The notes: generated by a model from the letters alone, not told the origin. Shown: positions 49,301-56,258, numbered from the stretch's first letter. The stretch: DNA of 64,000 nucleotides from Paracoccaceae bacterium (GCA_033344815.1 JAWPMR010000001.1:5008136-5072135); one strand, 5' to 3'. Translations and numbers: made by a program.

Positions 49301-52300
49301 AACTGCTGAACGGTCTGATCCTCAAGGACGTGGAACTTGGCATGGACGCCCGGTTCGAGGCTGAGTTCTCGAACCAAACCGTCACGTTGCGTGAAGGTCT
49401 GACACTCACGGGGAGCGATCTGACCTTTGCCGGTTCGGAATTTGCGACGGCAACCTTGAATGTTGTGGGCCCGCAGGGATTTGACGGCGATGGGACAATC
49501 CTGCTGTCGGATGAAAATGCGATTGATGGCCGGTCTGTACGGAACACCATCAACTTCACCGGCCTGAGCTCCGATATGGAAGTGTTTACAATCGGCGCCG
49601 ACATGACGCTACGCGGCACCGGGAACATCACCGTCTCGGCCGGGGATGTCATCGACCTGCAAGGCGATGTGGTCGCAACCGGCGGCTCTTTGTCTCTGCA
49701 GGGTGTGAGTGACGTTGATGGCGGCATGTCGGTGGATGCCTCCGCATTGCTGAATACGGACCGTGATTTGAGTTTTGCGGACAGCACAGATCTGACGATC
49801 GCGTTCTCTGGAGCGGGGCTTGATGCGACCAGTGGTCTGTTGAACGTATCTGGGCTGCTGCGCCGAGACGGCACGTTGAACCTGGACATCGCAGCCGACT
49901 TCGATGCTGGAATTGGCACTGAGTTCGAGATCATTCGCACAAACGGCGACTTCAACATTGATGGCTTCGATGCCGTTACTGGCTTCGTCATTGACGACAC
50001 GCGCAGCATTGCACTGATCGAAAGCGGGAACTCGATCTTTGCGCGGGTTGTGGCGACTGATCTGGGTGGTCAACAGTTGACGCGCAGCGACTTACCAGCC
50101 GACCCGGTTCTGCCAAACCTGAACCAGAACTACACCGATCAGATACTGAACGCAGCCTTTGTCGGCGCAGATGCCGCGACGATCACAGGTGGGACTTGGT
50201 CGAATGTTGATTTGTTGGTTGATGGAGAGGTGTCCTGGGAGTTCTCGACGGCGCGTTTGTTTGCTCGGGATGGTTTGACAGTTGATGGTGAGCTGAGCGT
50301 TGTCTCGCTCGCGAACCGGACTGCGCAGATTTACCTGCAGGGTGACCAAGTTGTTGACGGGTCGGGCAAGATTGTTTTGGACGGCTCTGATACGCGCGCG
50401 TCTTTGTATCTCGATAGCCTGGAAACCAATGTTCGAGAGACGGCTGTTCTAGGCGCTGATCTGTCGATTGAGGGTCAGGGCCGGATCTATGTGGAACGTG
50501 GCGAGGATCGATATCAGATTCTTGGCGATGTGACCGCAGTCGGGGGGCAGCTGTCTGTTCAATATGTTGATAATGTTGGTGAGACGCTGTCACTCGACAG
50601 TGCTGGCGGTGGATGGATCAACCTTGGACTGACTGAGAATACCGTTCTGGATGTTGCTTCTGGGGCGGATGTTCGGTTGACGGATGGTTGGACCTATACT
50701 GATATCACGCTCGGTGGCGCCGGGGCGACGCGGATCCAGAATGCGACTGTGAACGGGCTAACGGTCACCGGCGAGGCCGAGATTGAAGGCGTCACGGTAA
50801 ATGCTTCTGGCCAGCTCTCTGTGAATGAGGACCTGACGGTTGAGGGTGAACTGTCAGTTGCGGCAACGCAGCAGCGGACGTCTTATTTGTATCTCAACGG
50901 TGAGCAAACGATTGCTGGTTCTGGTGAAATCCTGCTGAGTCGGGCGAATGCGATTGGCGATGAGGCCCTGTCGGGACGCAACTTTGTCCAATTGCGCAGC
51001 CAGTTCTCGACGGAGCGCGAGACCCTGACCTTTGGAGAAGATCTGACGATCCTTGGCGATGGTACGGTTACAACGAACCGGAGTGAGGACCGGATCCAGA
51101 TCCTTGGCGAAGCCAAAGGGATTGAAAATGGTACATTGTTCTTGGAACGCGTGGACAATGCTGATGAAACACTGACTGTTGATGCCAGTGAAGGCCGTGT
51201 GTTCTTTAGTGACATTGTTGAGAATACGGTGGTGACCGGGATCGGTTCGGTTGGGCTGCGCAGCGGTCTGCGGATGGAGGATGTGACGTTCAACATGGAC
51301 GCTGCCCTTGGCAGTGTCACGAGTTCAGTTAACGCCTATCTCGAGGACGGCCTGACACTGAATGCACGGATGGAATTGGCCTCAGGCACGAGCCGATCTG
51401 CGTACCTCTACGTGAACGGTGAGCAGACCATCGACGGCACGGGCAGCATCGATCTGACGCGGGCGAATGCGCCGTCGGGCAGCTTTGACAACCGCATCCA
51501 GCTTCTGAGCCAGTCGGCAGATGCAGAGGTTCTTACCTTTGGCGCGGGTCTCGAGATCACCGGGACAGGTCGGCTTGAGGCAAACCGGGCAGAAGACAGT
51601 CTGCAGATCCTCGGTACGGTTGTCGGACGGGATGGCGAGTTGACGCTGACCGATATCGATAATCAGGGTGAAGCCCTAACGGTGGATGCAAGCGACGGTA
51701 TTGTTGCGCTTCGTGATCGGATCGAGAACACAGTCTTTGAGGCGACGACGAGCCAAACGGGAGAACTGACGATTGGCAGCAGTGCAACGCTGGACGCAGT
51801 TACTCTCAATATGGAGACGGCGTTTGGCGGCAATTTTGTAACTGCGTTTATCGAGAACGGTCTGACGCTGAATAGCGAACTCGAGATCTCGGCGAGTCCG
51901 AACGCTTGGTCATATCTCTACTTTACCGGAGAGCAGGTGATTGACGGAACAGGCACGATCCGCTTGTCGGATGCGAATGCGCCGCTGTCAAACAGCCAGC
52001 AGAACTACGTCTATCTGAATGGCCAACTCAGCGGTTCCGAGATCGTCACGATCGGTGTCGATATGGAGATCACCGGCGAGGGCTTCGTCCGGTCAGGCAA
52101 CGACCTTGACGAGTTCCTTGTCGAGGGTGCGATCGTTGCCGACAACGGCACGCTTCGGGCCGATGACATTGCCGCCCTTGAAGGTGTGCTCGGGGCGACA
52201 TCGGACGGTGATCTGTGGCTGAGCGAAGGAATTGAGCTGACCGAACGCGGCACCCTGGCCGTGGGCCTCTCGGGCAGTGGGACGGATGTCTCGAACGGTC

Positions 52301-52581
52301 TGATCCGCGTGAACGGCGCGCTCGATCAGATGGGCACGCTCGCGCTCGACATCGCGGCGGACTTCGATGCCGAGATCGGCGACGAGTTCATCATCCTGAC
52401 CGCCTCCAGCGGCTTCACCGGCGCCTTCGACGACTTCCAGGGCTTCGATCTGGCGGGCAACAAAGCCTTCGAACTCATCGAAAAAGACGCCAACACGCTC
52501 GCTCTCCGCGTCACAACAGATGCAACGGCTGAAGCCGGGGACTTTAATCTGGCCGACGATTTTGTCTTTGATTTTGTGTGA
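37390..52581 (+). CDS. Giant 5063-residue repeat protein: RTX, Ig-like, vanadium haloperoxidase-type and beta-propeller domains
   Basis: Order seen: RTX nonapeptides (GGAGNDY, GGAGSDTF) at 36-91, oddly N-terminal; Ig-like units 171-760, two identical; haloperoxidase/PAP2-type domain ~763-1155 with K1023...R1030-P, S1066-G-H1068 and R1116...H1122; Ig-like units to ~1345; SbsA-like Ig (~1350) and a carboxypeptidase-regulatory-like unit (~1470-1548); an A+T-rich unassigned stretch ~1780-2110; thrombospondin type-3-like calcium repeats (~2124-2168); LVIVD-like propeller (~2178-2488); Ig again; then long beta-helix-like repeats from ~2705, including two identical 782-residue blocks. No signal peptide. 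The C-terminus DDFVFDFV would suit type I secretion; no secretion genes are in the window. Probable secreted adhesin or matrix enzyme. Confidence 0.9.
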   Translation: MSIDRDSFDDAPFENLTDGDDQEYRFASTRNEAIDGGGGDDVILTGSGNDAVKGGAGNDYIATGAGNDTLAGGAGSNILSGGAGSDTFVFDATDLGDPSEVNYNTITDFDPSEDTLRLVGFDYSSVSDIPAFVTPSGLMLQLAPSKFLILQGVMSTDALATAVDFGETSQPPVVSANLVQDTGTDGDGVTSDPSVAGQVSGDTEIVGLFLVINGGTEVDVSAALNPDGSFTIDPTEFAELTDGATTFDLRAVDADGLSSEVVSVGLELDRSDPAISDLALDVASDTGELGDGKTDLREITLTGKTEAGATVSAAGQEIVADENGDFSISGIAIETGVNTIAFTATDLAGNSSTSSIEIEGTEEPSDPPVVSANLVQDTGTDGDGVTSDPSVAGQVSGDTEIVGLFLVINGGTEVDVSAALNPDGSFTIDPTEFAELTDGATTFDLRAVDADGLSSEVVSVGLELDRSDPAISDLALDVASDTGELGDGKTDLREITLTGKTEAGATVSAAGQEIVADENGDFSISGIAIETGVNTIAFTATDLAGNSSTSSIEIEGTESGGSEVSSIGLSNDSGGSEVDLITNDPVLVGQLTDTGTEKLFVSVNGGPQFDASVGLDGDAFELTQDLLEQAAGSSLPDGEITVSVFAEDNAGQQGEAEEITFVLDTTVPALNDVGLAASSDTGIRGDGVTALRSVRLTGEGEPGASVTASGVSTVVSVDGTFTLNGVPVAEGENLISLTSVDLAGNSSQTELAITGIGAVEGQPVLVWNDITLEAIADNAEGATGASRILALQSVAVHDVIAAIDNAPAFLVQEDVSGDVNLSAAVAQASYLVLSYAYPAFQDELDAYLAEALAGVPNGAAEDAGIALGQAVAERLIEIRDADGWDDFETVSGSEDPGQWRETGPLFEPAIDPQWASMNTWALQSSDQFRVDAPPVLSSSEYADAVEEVRVIGSTDSTERTLDQTEAARFWKDGRGTETTPGHWNSIATDLMKDEGTGSAEAARALAMLNVSISDAMIAAWDTKYTYTLWRPEDAIRQAGSDGNAGTTQDPDWQPLMFAPAHPEYVSGHAAASGAAAEVLTELYGEYSFATESLGLAGVERLFSSFWEAAQENADSRLWGGVHFGFSNEIGLDQGAEVAQWALEAFNSQTDTTAPTIVLDVSFGFTNELPFAVSGAALDLLSGVSKLSVTIDNSANGEAPQSQNVSLDENGSFDVELGAEREDGTYTLEFSAEDGAGNVSNTVTSTIVVDTLDPDFTFSSLTEGSLNGPNARLTGTVDGTGAPIVALAYQIDGGQTFNVSFNQSTGAFDSGLNLSNIGAGSHTVRVIASDAAGNSKSEEIKLVLEEALPFIVTSVLPAEGADDVGSTFRPEVHFSRPVDPETLTPDTFFLSDAAGNKIAANVRLGEEGLKAWLFPDDPMPGSNTITLNMLGDDIKALDGTPLDGDTDGEDGGALSSSFTTVSTTTVPNTTISGFIVDPGNDLKPMTVDDYSAGPDGADYTDDDIFKSPIEGATVFILGLEHIKVVTDENGYFELTEVPSGNVKIAVDGRTATNAPEGIFWPEMVMDANIVPGQANTLMAAMNTGEQRDAVEGRGEVYLPRVSEDILQEVSDTEITEIGMPVAAAQDLTAEERSQVKLVIQPGSAVDEHGNPVEDPMVGISTVPPELVMDMLPAGLMQHTFDLTIQAPDSAVFTTPAELTLPNVFDAAPGTKLNLLSFDHTTGRLVIEGTGTVSADGLTVTTDPGTGITKPGWHGMTPPGAVCTFDDPFGPIQPNEPGIIDNLKELAVRTFAPLYDFDEGKNYAADNIVYYLDDFPPGEKPPLIYDENSEMGEDFKESNSHQDMINEILQEVNKRIKENPDLEDFSFNPDLSAVRDDNELIPGASFYSGATENLKNSWGVVSNDDIQIDVTVNRDGGSSSIDYRIRMEETYKFDLNDSTKSGQDKILYDLDQSGNAQEYQIRLDYRDSINLDGPEQQQSPSAQRFLQPQAATFALASSSALTGTVPINGESPSANWISFDLLQFLHAGKATSADSLVETPAVELEGRPFKSGFFYAVYQSEEKILNGYEVGSLSEFEVFVPERENLSIRIFDAVTGTAALGSISGDASSGTVGVSGYAVVSSGEVDLDSDGLNAFLEDIIGTSDELADTDSDGLLDGFEVENDLDPLSGFITTTGIVDTIPLSGAVEEIAITADIPGEETIAFVASGSAGLSVLDLSERTAPRLLVQYDTPGSAVDVAVDGQLALAAVATGSSIQILDVSTPTDPQLVATIGESVSQIEVDSGRLYAADDGEILVYDLVTGDRLQREDLPSSASNVRAMTMESGLLYVIDNANTLSVFDVVDDVLNLRGTLSLSGQSWANGLRSDKLFASDGVLYVPADAGFNAGFGTIDISDPGNMSVLSGPDDRSLSGTDFADAGNGIGITVGRLGGVFGTNSVMIVDNSDPTQTDQFVTRFDLDAAPTATVVSAGFVYVGDASGNFHVINALGFDTNGVAPNIEFEPFDIDADPETDGIQIEEGTDVRLPINLTDDVQIQKVELLVNGEVVRTDLSIPYDLKFRVPNLADGVTQGSFQVRATDTGGNIAVSDPIEFDIIEDITPPEIIRLTPSDGGLTLVDGTTVRVVFNEAIDVSSVSTALATLTDASSAVIEAVSVDILGSDRIVQFDFGTLDLGLYDLSVDLTSVKDLAGNPVGGSVVSQSLEVVDATAVWTDASGGDWGDVSKWRDGALPTDTDGVALVLNEGSTVVYRNLSTEVERIVLTGTLDVQSGTLQAGLIEGSNGVLRTSGGTLKDTEVNGSSDFLANITGGTWSNVDLLVDGEVSWEFSTARLFARDGLTVDGELSVVSLANRTAQIYLQGDQVVDGSGKIVLDGSDTRASLYLDSLETNVRETAVLGADLSIEGQGRIYVERGEDRYQILGDVTAVGGQLSVQYVDNVGETLSLDSAGGGWINLGLTENTVLDVASGADVRLTDGWTYTDITLGGAGATRIQNATVNGLTVTGEAEIEGVTVNASGQLSVNEDLTVEGELSVAATQQRTSYLYLNGEQTIAGSGEILLSRANAIGDEALSGRNFVQLRSQFSTERETLTFGEDLTILGDGTVTTNRSEDRIQILGEAKGIENGTLFLERVDNADETLTVDASEGRVFFSDIVENTVVTGIGSVGLRSGLRMEDVTFNMDAALGSVTSSVNAYLEDGLTLNARMELASGTSRSAYLYVNGEQTIDGTGSIDLTRANAPSGSFDNRIQLLSQSADAEVLTFGAGLEITGTGRLEANRAEDSLQILGTVVGRDGELTLTDIDNQGEALTVDASDGIVALRDRIENTVFEATTSQTGELTIGSSATLDAVTLNMETAFGGNFVTAFIENGLTLNSELEISASPNAWSYLYFTGEQVIDGTGTIRLSDANAPLSNSQQNYVYLNGQLSGSEIVTIGVDMEITGEGFVRSGNDLDEFLVEGAIVADNGTLRADDIAALEGVLGATSDGDLWLSEGIELTERGTLAVGLSGSGTDVSNGLIRVNGALDQMGTLALDIAADFDAEIGDEFIILTASSGFTGAFDDFQGFDLAGNKAFELIEKDANTLALRVTTDATARDRGFIDRDPFVPEARPPFEKTDVILQDGQARLSDANIVGDNSTGNGPSTFENVTFKTDTSVQALSSNRNFTIEQGVELGGVTLTQSGSQQARVSTTYQGTQTVSGTGVIDFVRDSGFGQSVQHTVTLSTLSNGEETLTIAEGITLQGHASIGVSQTGVDSIKMLGTLVGVDGSALTVRDLDNDGASVLVDASEGSVTIGSWTRDTVFEAVNGTTGALNILNGTSLDGVTFSMDALVDASSAQNRVDVYSGLTLQDANLGLQGFSNLAELEFLGTQNVDGMGTISLSANPAGTTSNAIRLNGVSSTEEVLTFGEDITLQGTGTISADDAGDAIRILGEVVVDGGSLTLHDIDNGDAALTVNATGGALRLAESVSHTALIAATGNTGFAQLLNGLILKDVELGMDARFEAEFSNQTVTLREGLTLTGSDLTFAGSEFATATLNVVGPQGFDGDGTILLSDENAIDGRSVRNTINFTGLSSDMEVFTIGADMTLRGTGNITVSAGDVIDLQGDVVATGGSLSLQGVSDVDGGMSVDASALLNTDRDLSFADSTDLTIAFSGAGLDATSGLLNVSGLLRRDGTLNLDIAADFDAGIGTEFEIIRTNGDFNIDGFDAVTGFVIDDTRSIALIESGNSIFARVVATDLGGQQLTRSDLPADPVLPNLNQNYTDQILNAAFVGADAATITGGTWSNVDLLVDGEVSWEFSTARLFARDGLTVDGELSVVSLANRTAQIYLQGDQVVDGSGKIVLDGSDTRASLYLDSLETNVRETAVLGADLSIEGQGRIYVERGEDRYQILGDVTAVGGQLSVQYVDNVGETLSLDSAGGGWINLGLTENTVLDVASGADVRLTDGWTYTDITLGGAGATRIQNATVNGLTVTGEAEIEGVTVNASGQLSVNEDLTVEGELSVAATQQRTSYLYLNGEQTIAGSGEILLSRANAIGDEALSGRNFVQLRSQFSTERETLTFGEDLTILGDGTVTTNRSEDRIQILGEAKGIENGTLFLERVDNADETLTVDASEGRVFFSDIVENTVVTGIGSVGLRSGLRMEDVTFNMDAALGSVTSSVNAYLEDGLTLNARMELASGTSRSAYLYVNGEQTIDGTGSIDLTRANAPSGSFDNRIQLLSQSADAEVLTFGAGLEITGTGRLEANRAEDSLQILGTVVGRDGELTLTDIDNQGEALTVDASDGIVALRDRIENTVFEATTSQTGELTIGSSATLDAVTLNMETAFGGNFVTAFIENGLTLNSELEISASPNAWSYLYFTGEQVIDGTGTIRLSDANAPLSNSQQNYVYLNGQLSGSEIVTIGVDMEITGEGFVRSGNDLDEFLVEGAIVADNGTLRADDIAALEGVLGATSDGDLWLSEGIELTERGTLAVGLSGSGTDVSNGLIRVNGALDQMGTLALDIAADFDAEIGDEFIILTASSGFTGAFDDFQGFDLAGNKAFELIEKDANTLALRVTTDATAEAGDFNLADDFVFDFV
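37900..38475 (+). repeat. 576-bp direct repeat, unit 1
   Basis: Identical by inspection to 38488-39063, offset 588 bp. Encodes residues 171-362 of the giant protein: two Ig-like folds starting PPVVSANLVQD and ending EIEGTE. Confidence 0.95.
38488..39063 (+). repeat. 576-bp direct repeat, unit 2
   Basis: Second identical unit; the 12-bp linker between units encodes EPSD. Identity including third codon positions means recent duplication or gene conversion. Confidence 0.95.
45787..48134 (+). repeat. 2348-bp direct repeat, unit A
   Basis: Matches 50182-52529 base for base in every stretch I compared, offset 4395 bp. Encodes about residues 2800-3582 (ITGGTWSNVDLLVDGEV... to ...TTDATA). The DNA between the two units (48135-50181) encodes diverged relatives of the same beta-helix units. 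Confidence 0.95.
50182..52529 (+). repeat. 2348-bp direct repeat, unit B
   Basis: Second copy, ending 52 bp before the stop codon. Only the last 17 residues (AEAGDFNLADDFVFDFV) follow it, so the copy reaches almost to the presumed secretion signal. Confidence 0.95.
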
Positions 52582-52901
52582 GCGAATATACATGTTTTGG
52601 TGCATTGATAATGCTCTTGGCGTCGAAAAAGATGGTGGTCACGCAATAGACGCTGACCTGCTTGCCGAGACTGTTTCACTACCATGGCAATAGACTGCAC
52701 ACTGATAAAAGGCGCCAAACTGAAGGAATTTGATCTTTAAATCTGACTCACAACGTTTTGAGCCAAATCGCCGACCGCAAGGTCACACACTTCGACGAAT
52801 TCCTCTCAAGGCGTAACGTCGTTCAGGCAGCGTGACAAGCTCCTGCCAAGCTCAACACGGCGGGTTTCAAATAACGACACATTTTTTTGGAGGGCCAATT
52901 C
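52582..52901. other. Intergenic region after the giant gene
   Basis: 320 bp without a gene or clear terminator. The end carries the GGAGGG ribosome site of the small gene at 52902. Confidence 0.5.
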
Positions 52902-53255
52902 ATGAACCTTGAAATTGAGATCAATGGCGCCGAAACTTCGGTCGAGGGCGTCAAATTTTCCTTGGAGCTTCTTGCGCTAAGTGGAAAATTGCCAGATGGT
53001 CGCCCTATCGGCAATTGGAAGGCTCAAGGGGTTGACATAGAAAGGATATTTCCAGTGTCGCGAGGTTATTACACGGAAGCAACGACCCCAGAAGAAGGCA
53101 CTTTGCTTCAAAATGGCGGCGGTGAAGGATTGGCGATCCTTAGGAATCTGTTTTTTAAAGATAATCCGTCGGTGGGCGACTCCTCAACAGGTTTTGGCGT
53201 TCCTTCGCCGGGCGAAACTGCAGAGTTCATTTGGCGCATAACACGGATTACTTAG
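52902..53255 (+). CDS. Small protein of unknown function
   Basis: 117 residues from ATG 52902 behind GGAGGG; TTG 52887 is less likely. No signal peptide, no membrane segment. It begins with a strand-rich MNLEIEINGAETSVEGVKFS and has GNWKAQGVDIERIFPVSRGY in the middle and FGVPSPGETAEFIWRI at the end, suggesting a compact beta protein. No family recognised. It stands between the giant gene and an IS66 remnant. Confidence 0.6.
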   Translation: MNLEIEINGAETSVEGVKFSLELLALSGKLPDGRPIGNWKAQGVDIERIFPVSRGYYTEATTPEEGTLLQNGGGEGLAILRNLFFKDNPSVGDSSTGFGVPSPGETAEFIWRITRIT

Positions 53256-53809
53256 GTCGATACGCGCTCCACGGAAAAGCGCACGCGCCCACCTTCGAGT
53301 GTTTGCATCGATACTCCCCCAATGAAGTGAGACTGGTGCGCCGGTCGTACGGGCTTGGCATAATTACAAGGTAGTAGCTTATTGATGTTCATCTGCTTGT
53401 ATTCCTTGGCGACGGCAGTCAGGGCACCGGATAGATAGGCGTGTGGTTCGCTTCCGTTGAGCTTGCAGTTTTCGATCAGCGATGCGATGACAACTCAGTT
53501 TTGCGCCTCTGCATCATGACCAGGGAGGAGTGCACTGCGTACAGCTTCCTTAGGTTTAGCGTAAACTCTTTTAATGACGTCCCATCCTTAAGTATGATGT
53601 TGATACCGTCGGTTTACATTGCAATCGGAAATGCCATGGTTTGTTCACGATGATGCGTTGAACGAAAAACAGTTGGAGGTGATTTGTCCTCACGGAGTCC
53701 GGTCCATGGAGGATCGGACCGACTTCATAGCGGTCTGAAGCTTGTAGGGCGTGCCAATGTGCGATCCGTGTGCAAATCGATCCGCCTCGGGATCTACGAC
53801 CAAAGTTGC
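53256..53809. other. 554-bp region with an IS66 remnant; boundary of the trb operon
   Basis: No intact gene. Holds the IS66 fragment on the minus strand. GTCCGGTCC (53697-53705) and GGACCGAC (53716-53723) form a bulged hairpin downstream of the trb operon that might end its transcript, but has no U-run. Confidence 0.5.
53300..53487 (-). pseudogene. IS66-family transposase, C-terminal remnant
   Basis: Translating the minus strand gives ASLIENCKLNGSEPHAYLSG followed by ALTAVAKEYKQMNINKLLPC and NYA. This matches the IS66 TnpC end (SLIETxKLNGxxPxAYLxxxLxxI...LLPW). A stop lies in frame just upstream, so only ~50-60 codons survive. The trb operon begins 320 bp further on. Confidence 0.75.
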
Positions 53810-54085
53810 CTAACCTTCCTCGCCATCGGATTGCGGTTGCGCGTCCAGCGGCTTCTTGCGGTTCGCCCGCGATCCCGCCTTGCGCGCTGCGGCGAACCCG
53901 CGGTCTGTGGACATGAAGCGGTCGAGCATTGGGGCAACGAGGCGCGCAGGCTCCAGATCTTGTCCGGTCTGGTTGCCCAGGACCGCTGCATAGTCGCAGA
54001 GGTCGCGGTGGACGTCGGCGGGAAGTTCCACGGTCAGCTTGACCGGTTTGTCGTCATGGATCGGACCAAGCTTAAGCTTCGTCAT
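53810..54085 (-). CDS. DUF2274 protein, last gene of the trb operon
   Basis: 91 residues. LKLGPIHDDKPVKLTVELPA and DLCDYAAVLGNQTGQ with a basic tail fit DUF2274, a small protein regularly encoded just after trbI in integrative elements; the PVKLTVELPADVHRDL part resembles a ribbon-helix-helix. Overlaps trbI by 4 bp. Confidence 0.85.
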   Translation of the reverse strand: MTKLKLGPIHDDKPVKLTVELPADVHRDLCDYAAVLGNQTGQDLEPARLVAPMLDRFMSTDRGFAAARKAGSRANRKKPLDAQPQSDGEEG

Positions 54086-55281
54086 TGGACTTCTCCCAAG
54101 GGCTCGAGGATCAGGTCGCGGGTGACCATGACGCGGACGGGGAAGCCCGGTCGGATGGTCAGTGTCGGCGGGACGGCGAGCTGCTGCCGGACGATCTCGT
54201 CTCCGGTCCGTCCGATGGTGTCTTGTGCGGCCTCGCGGATGGCGCGGGCGACGTCATCCTCGCTGTCGGCCCCGCTTTCCAGGCCGAGGTTCAGGATCGT
54301 GGCGAGGCCCGCGGCGAGGAAGACGCGACCCCAATGGTAGTTGACCCGGTCCTGCAGGCCGGACGCGCCTGTTCCGTCAGTGCCGGGCGCGCGTTCCAGC
54401 ACAATGGAGCGACCATCCGGCAGGATGAGGCGGGTCCAGACGAGGAGCAGGCGACTTTGGCCGGATGCGATGCGGCTGTCGTATTCTCCCAGCAGACGTG
54501 CGCCTTGAGGGATCAGTAGGAACCGCCCGGAGGGGCTGTCATAGACATTCGAGGTTACCTGGGCCGAGATCTGGCCGGGTAGATCGGAGCGCAGGCCGGT
54601 GATCAGGGCGGCAGGGATCACCGTTCCGCCCTGCAGGATGTAGGGGCTGGGCGGTGCCGTGATACGTTGTGCACTCACGGTTTCCGTATCTCCGGGACGG
54701 GTGAGGAACGCCTCCCGGCCCGAAATCGGATCGTTTGCTATCGGGCTGCCCAAAGCTGAGGGGAAGAACGCGCCGGTCGCGGGGGAGGTCGGTGTGGCCT
54801 GTGCTCCACCGCGCGGCACGGTTTGCGCCTCCGCGAAAAGGGCGCTCAGTCGGGCGGCGTCGAGTTCCTGAAGGCGGCGTTGTTCCTCGGGATCGACTGT
54901 GGAGGCCAAGGGACCGGAAAGGGGCGGTGCCGGGACCGGCTGGCCGCGATCTTGTGCCCCAAGGATGGCGCGGCCCAGCTCACCGGGCAAGGGCGGACCG
55001 AGACGCGGGACATCGGCGTAATCCCGAGGCAGTGTGGACAGTCCTTCAGCCGCTTGAATGCGTTCGGTGGAAAAGAGCTCGGTCTGCTCGCCCTCCTGCC
55101 GGTTTTTCTGCAGGGCCATGATCAGGATTGCGCCAAGGCCAAGTCCGCCGATGGCGGTGGCAAGGGCGATGACCCGGCGGGACAGGCGCATGACACGGGG
55201 CGGATCGGGCCTGAGGCGGAGCTCCTGGGCGATGTCTTCCTCGGTCCGTGTCGGCTCTTGGATATCAGGGATTTGTGTCAT
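54082..55281 (-). CDS. trbI: TrbI, VirB10-like conjugation protein
   Basis: 399 residues. One membrane helix (VIALATAIGGLGLGAILIMAL) near residue 40, a Pro-rich periplasmic linker, and the C-terminal TrbI/VirB10 domain (GTVIPAALITGLRSDLPGQI, LLLVWTRLILPDG). It spans the envelope and links inner- and outer-membrane parts of the type IV channel. Overlaps trbG and the DUF2274 gene by 4 bp. Confidence 0.93.
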   Translation of the reverse strand: MTQIPDIQEPTRTEEDIAQELRLRPDPPRVMRLSRRVIALATAIGGLGLGAILIMALQKNRQEGEQTELFSTERIQAAEGLSTLPRDYADVPRLGPPLPGELGRAILGAQDRGQPVPAPPLSGPLASTVDPEEQRRLQELDAARLSALFAEAQTVPRGGAQATPTSPATGAFFPSALGSPIANDPISGREAFLTRPGDTETVSAQRITAPPSPYILQGGTVIPAALITGLRSDLPGQISAQVTSNVYDSPSGRFLLIPQGARLLGEYDSRIASGQSRLLLVWTRLILPDGRSIVLERAPGTDGTGASGLQDRVNYHWGRVFLAAGLATILNLGLESGADSEDDVARAIREAAQDTIGRTGDEIVRQQLAVPPTLTIRPGFPVRVMVTRDLILEPLGEVQ

Positions 55282-56258
55282 CGCTCCGCCTCCGGCTGTG
55301 GCGCGCGCGGTGGGCTTTGAGCGCTATCCGTCCGTATGATCCGCACGACCTGCTGTTGTCTTTCGCCGAGACGCAGTTCTGCGGCCCCGAACAGGCGGTC
55401 GACGATCAGCACATTGCCGAACACGCGGGTGTTTACGATCTGGCCGCGCCCATCCGCGCCGATCACGAAGAGCGGGGGCATCTCGCCTTGGGCGATGCCG
55501 GGGGGGAAGACGACATAGACACGCCGTCCATCGTCGAAGACGGAGACCGGCTGCCAGGGTGGCGTGTCGCCATGCAGGCCATAGCGATAGTGCCGGTCGG
55601 CCTCGGGCGGGATCGCGGGACGGCGGATTGTCGGGGTGCGGGGCGTGGATCGCATCTCCGGATAGGCCCATGCAACGCTGGGCATCCAGGTGTCCTCGTC
55701 GGCGTGCAACTCGATGTGATAGCTGCGCCGGTCGGTGTTGACGACGAGATTGGTGGAGATGTCGGGGCGGGTGGGTTTCACGAGGATATGGACACGCTCG
55801 CTGCGGCCCGACCCGCTTATAGTGTCGCCGATGATCCAGCGCGCGGTGTCGCCCGCGGCGATCGGGCCTGGGCCGGTCAGGCGTTCGCCAGGTTCGAGCG
55901 CGATATTCGTGATCTGGCCGGGTGCTGCATAGATCTGGTAGAGCGCGCCCTCGCTCCACGGGAAAACCTGCATGGCGTTATAATAGCCCTGCTGGCGGGG
56001 CTCGACGCGGGCGGCGGCATTGGCGGCGATGATGCGGGCTTCCGGTGTGTCCGCTTCCGGATCGCCGCCGCGGGAGGGCGTCCAGGCAGGCGGTGTGTGA
56101 ACCGGGCGGGGCGGCCCCTCGGCCGGGGGCGGTGCCGGCGGCGGCGCGAGGGCCGGAACGTGGTCGTCATAGGCGATTTCGGGCGGGCGTTGCCCCGTGC
56201 AGGCGGTCAGCGCGGTGGCCGCGAGGAGAAGAACGGGGATGGGGCGAAGTCGTCTCAT
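55278..56258 (-). CDS. trbG: TrbG, VirB9-like conjugation protein
   Basis: 326 residues with a lipoprotein-type signal (PVLLLAATALTAC). A Pro-rich N-part precedes the VirB9/CagX fold (YQIYAAPGQITNIALEPGE, TNLVVNTDRRSYHIEL). Outer-membrane core of the mating channel. Overlaps its neighbours by 4 bp. Confidence 0.93.
   Translation of the reverse strand: MRRLRPIPVLLLAATALTACTGQRPPEIAYDDHVPALAPPPAPPPAEGPPRPVHTPPAWTPSRGGDPEADTPEARIIAANAAARVEPRQQGYYNAMQVFPWSEGALYQIYAAPGQITNIALEPGERLTGPGPIAAGDTARWIIGDTISGSGRSERVHILVKPTRPDISTNLVVNTDRRSYHIELHADEDTWMPSVAWAYPEMRSTPRTPTIRRPAIPPEADRHYRYGLHGDTPPWQPVSVFDDGRRVYVVFPPGIAQGEMPPLFVIGADGRGQIVNTRVFGNVLIVDRLFGAAELRLGERQQQVVRIIRTDSAQSPPRAPQPEAER

Noticed and set aside
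45787-52529. CRISPR or tandem array explanation for the repeats
   Set aside because: Repeats are long, coding, in frame and within one gene; there are no short repeat-spacer units.
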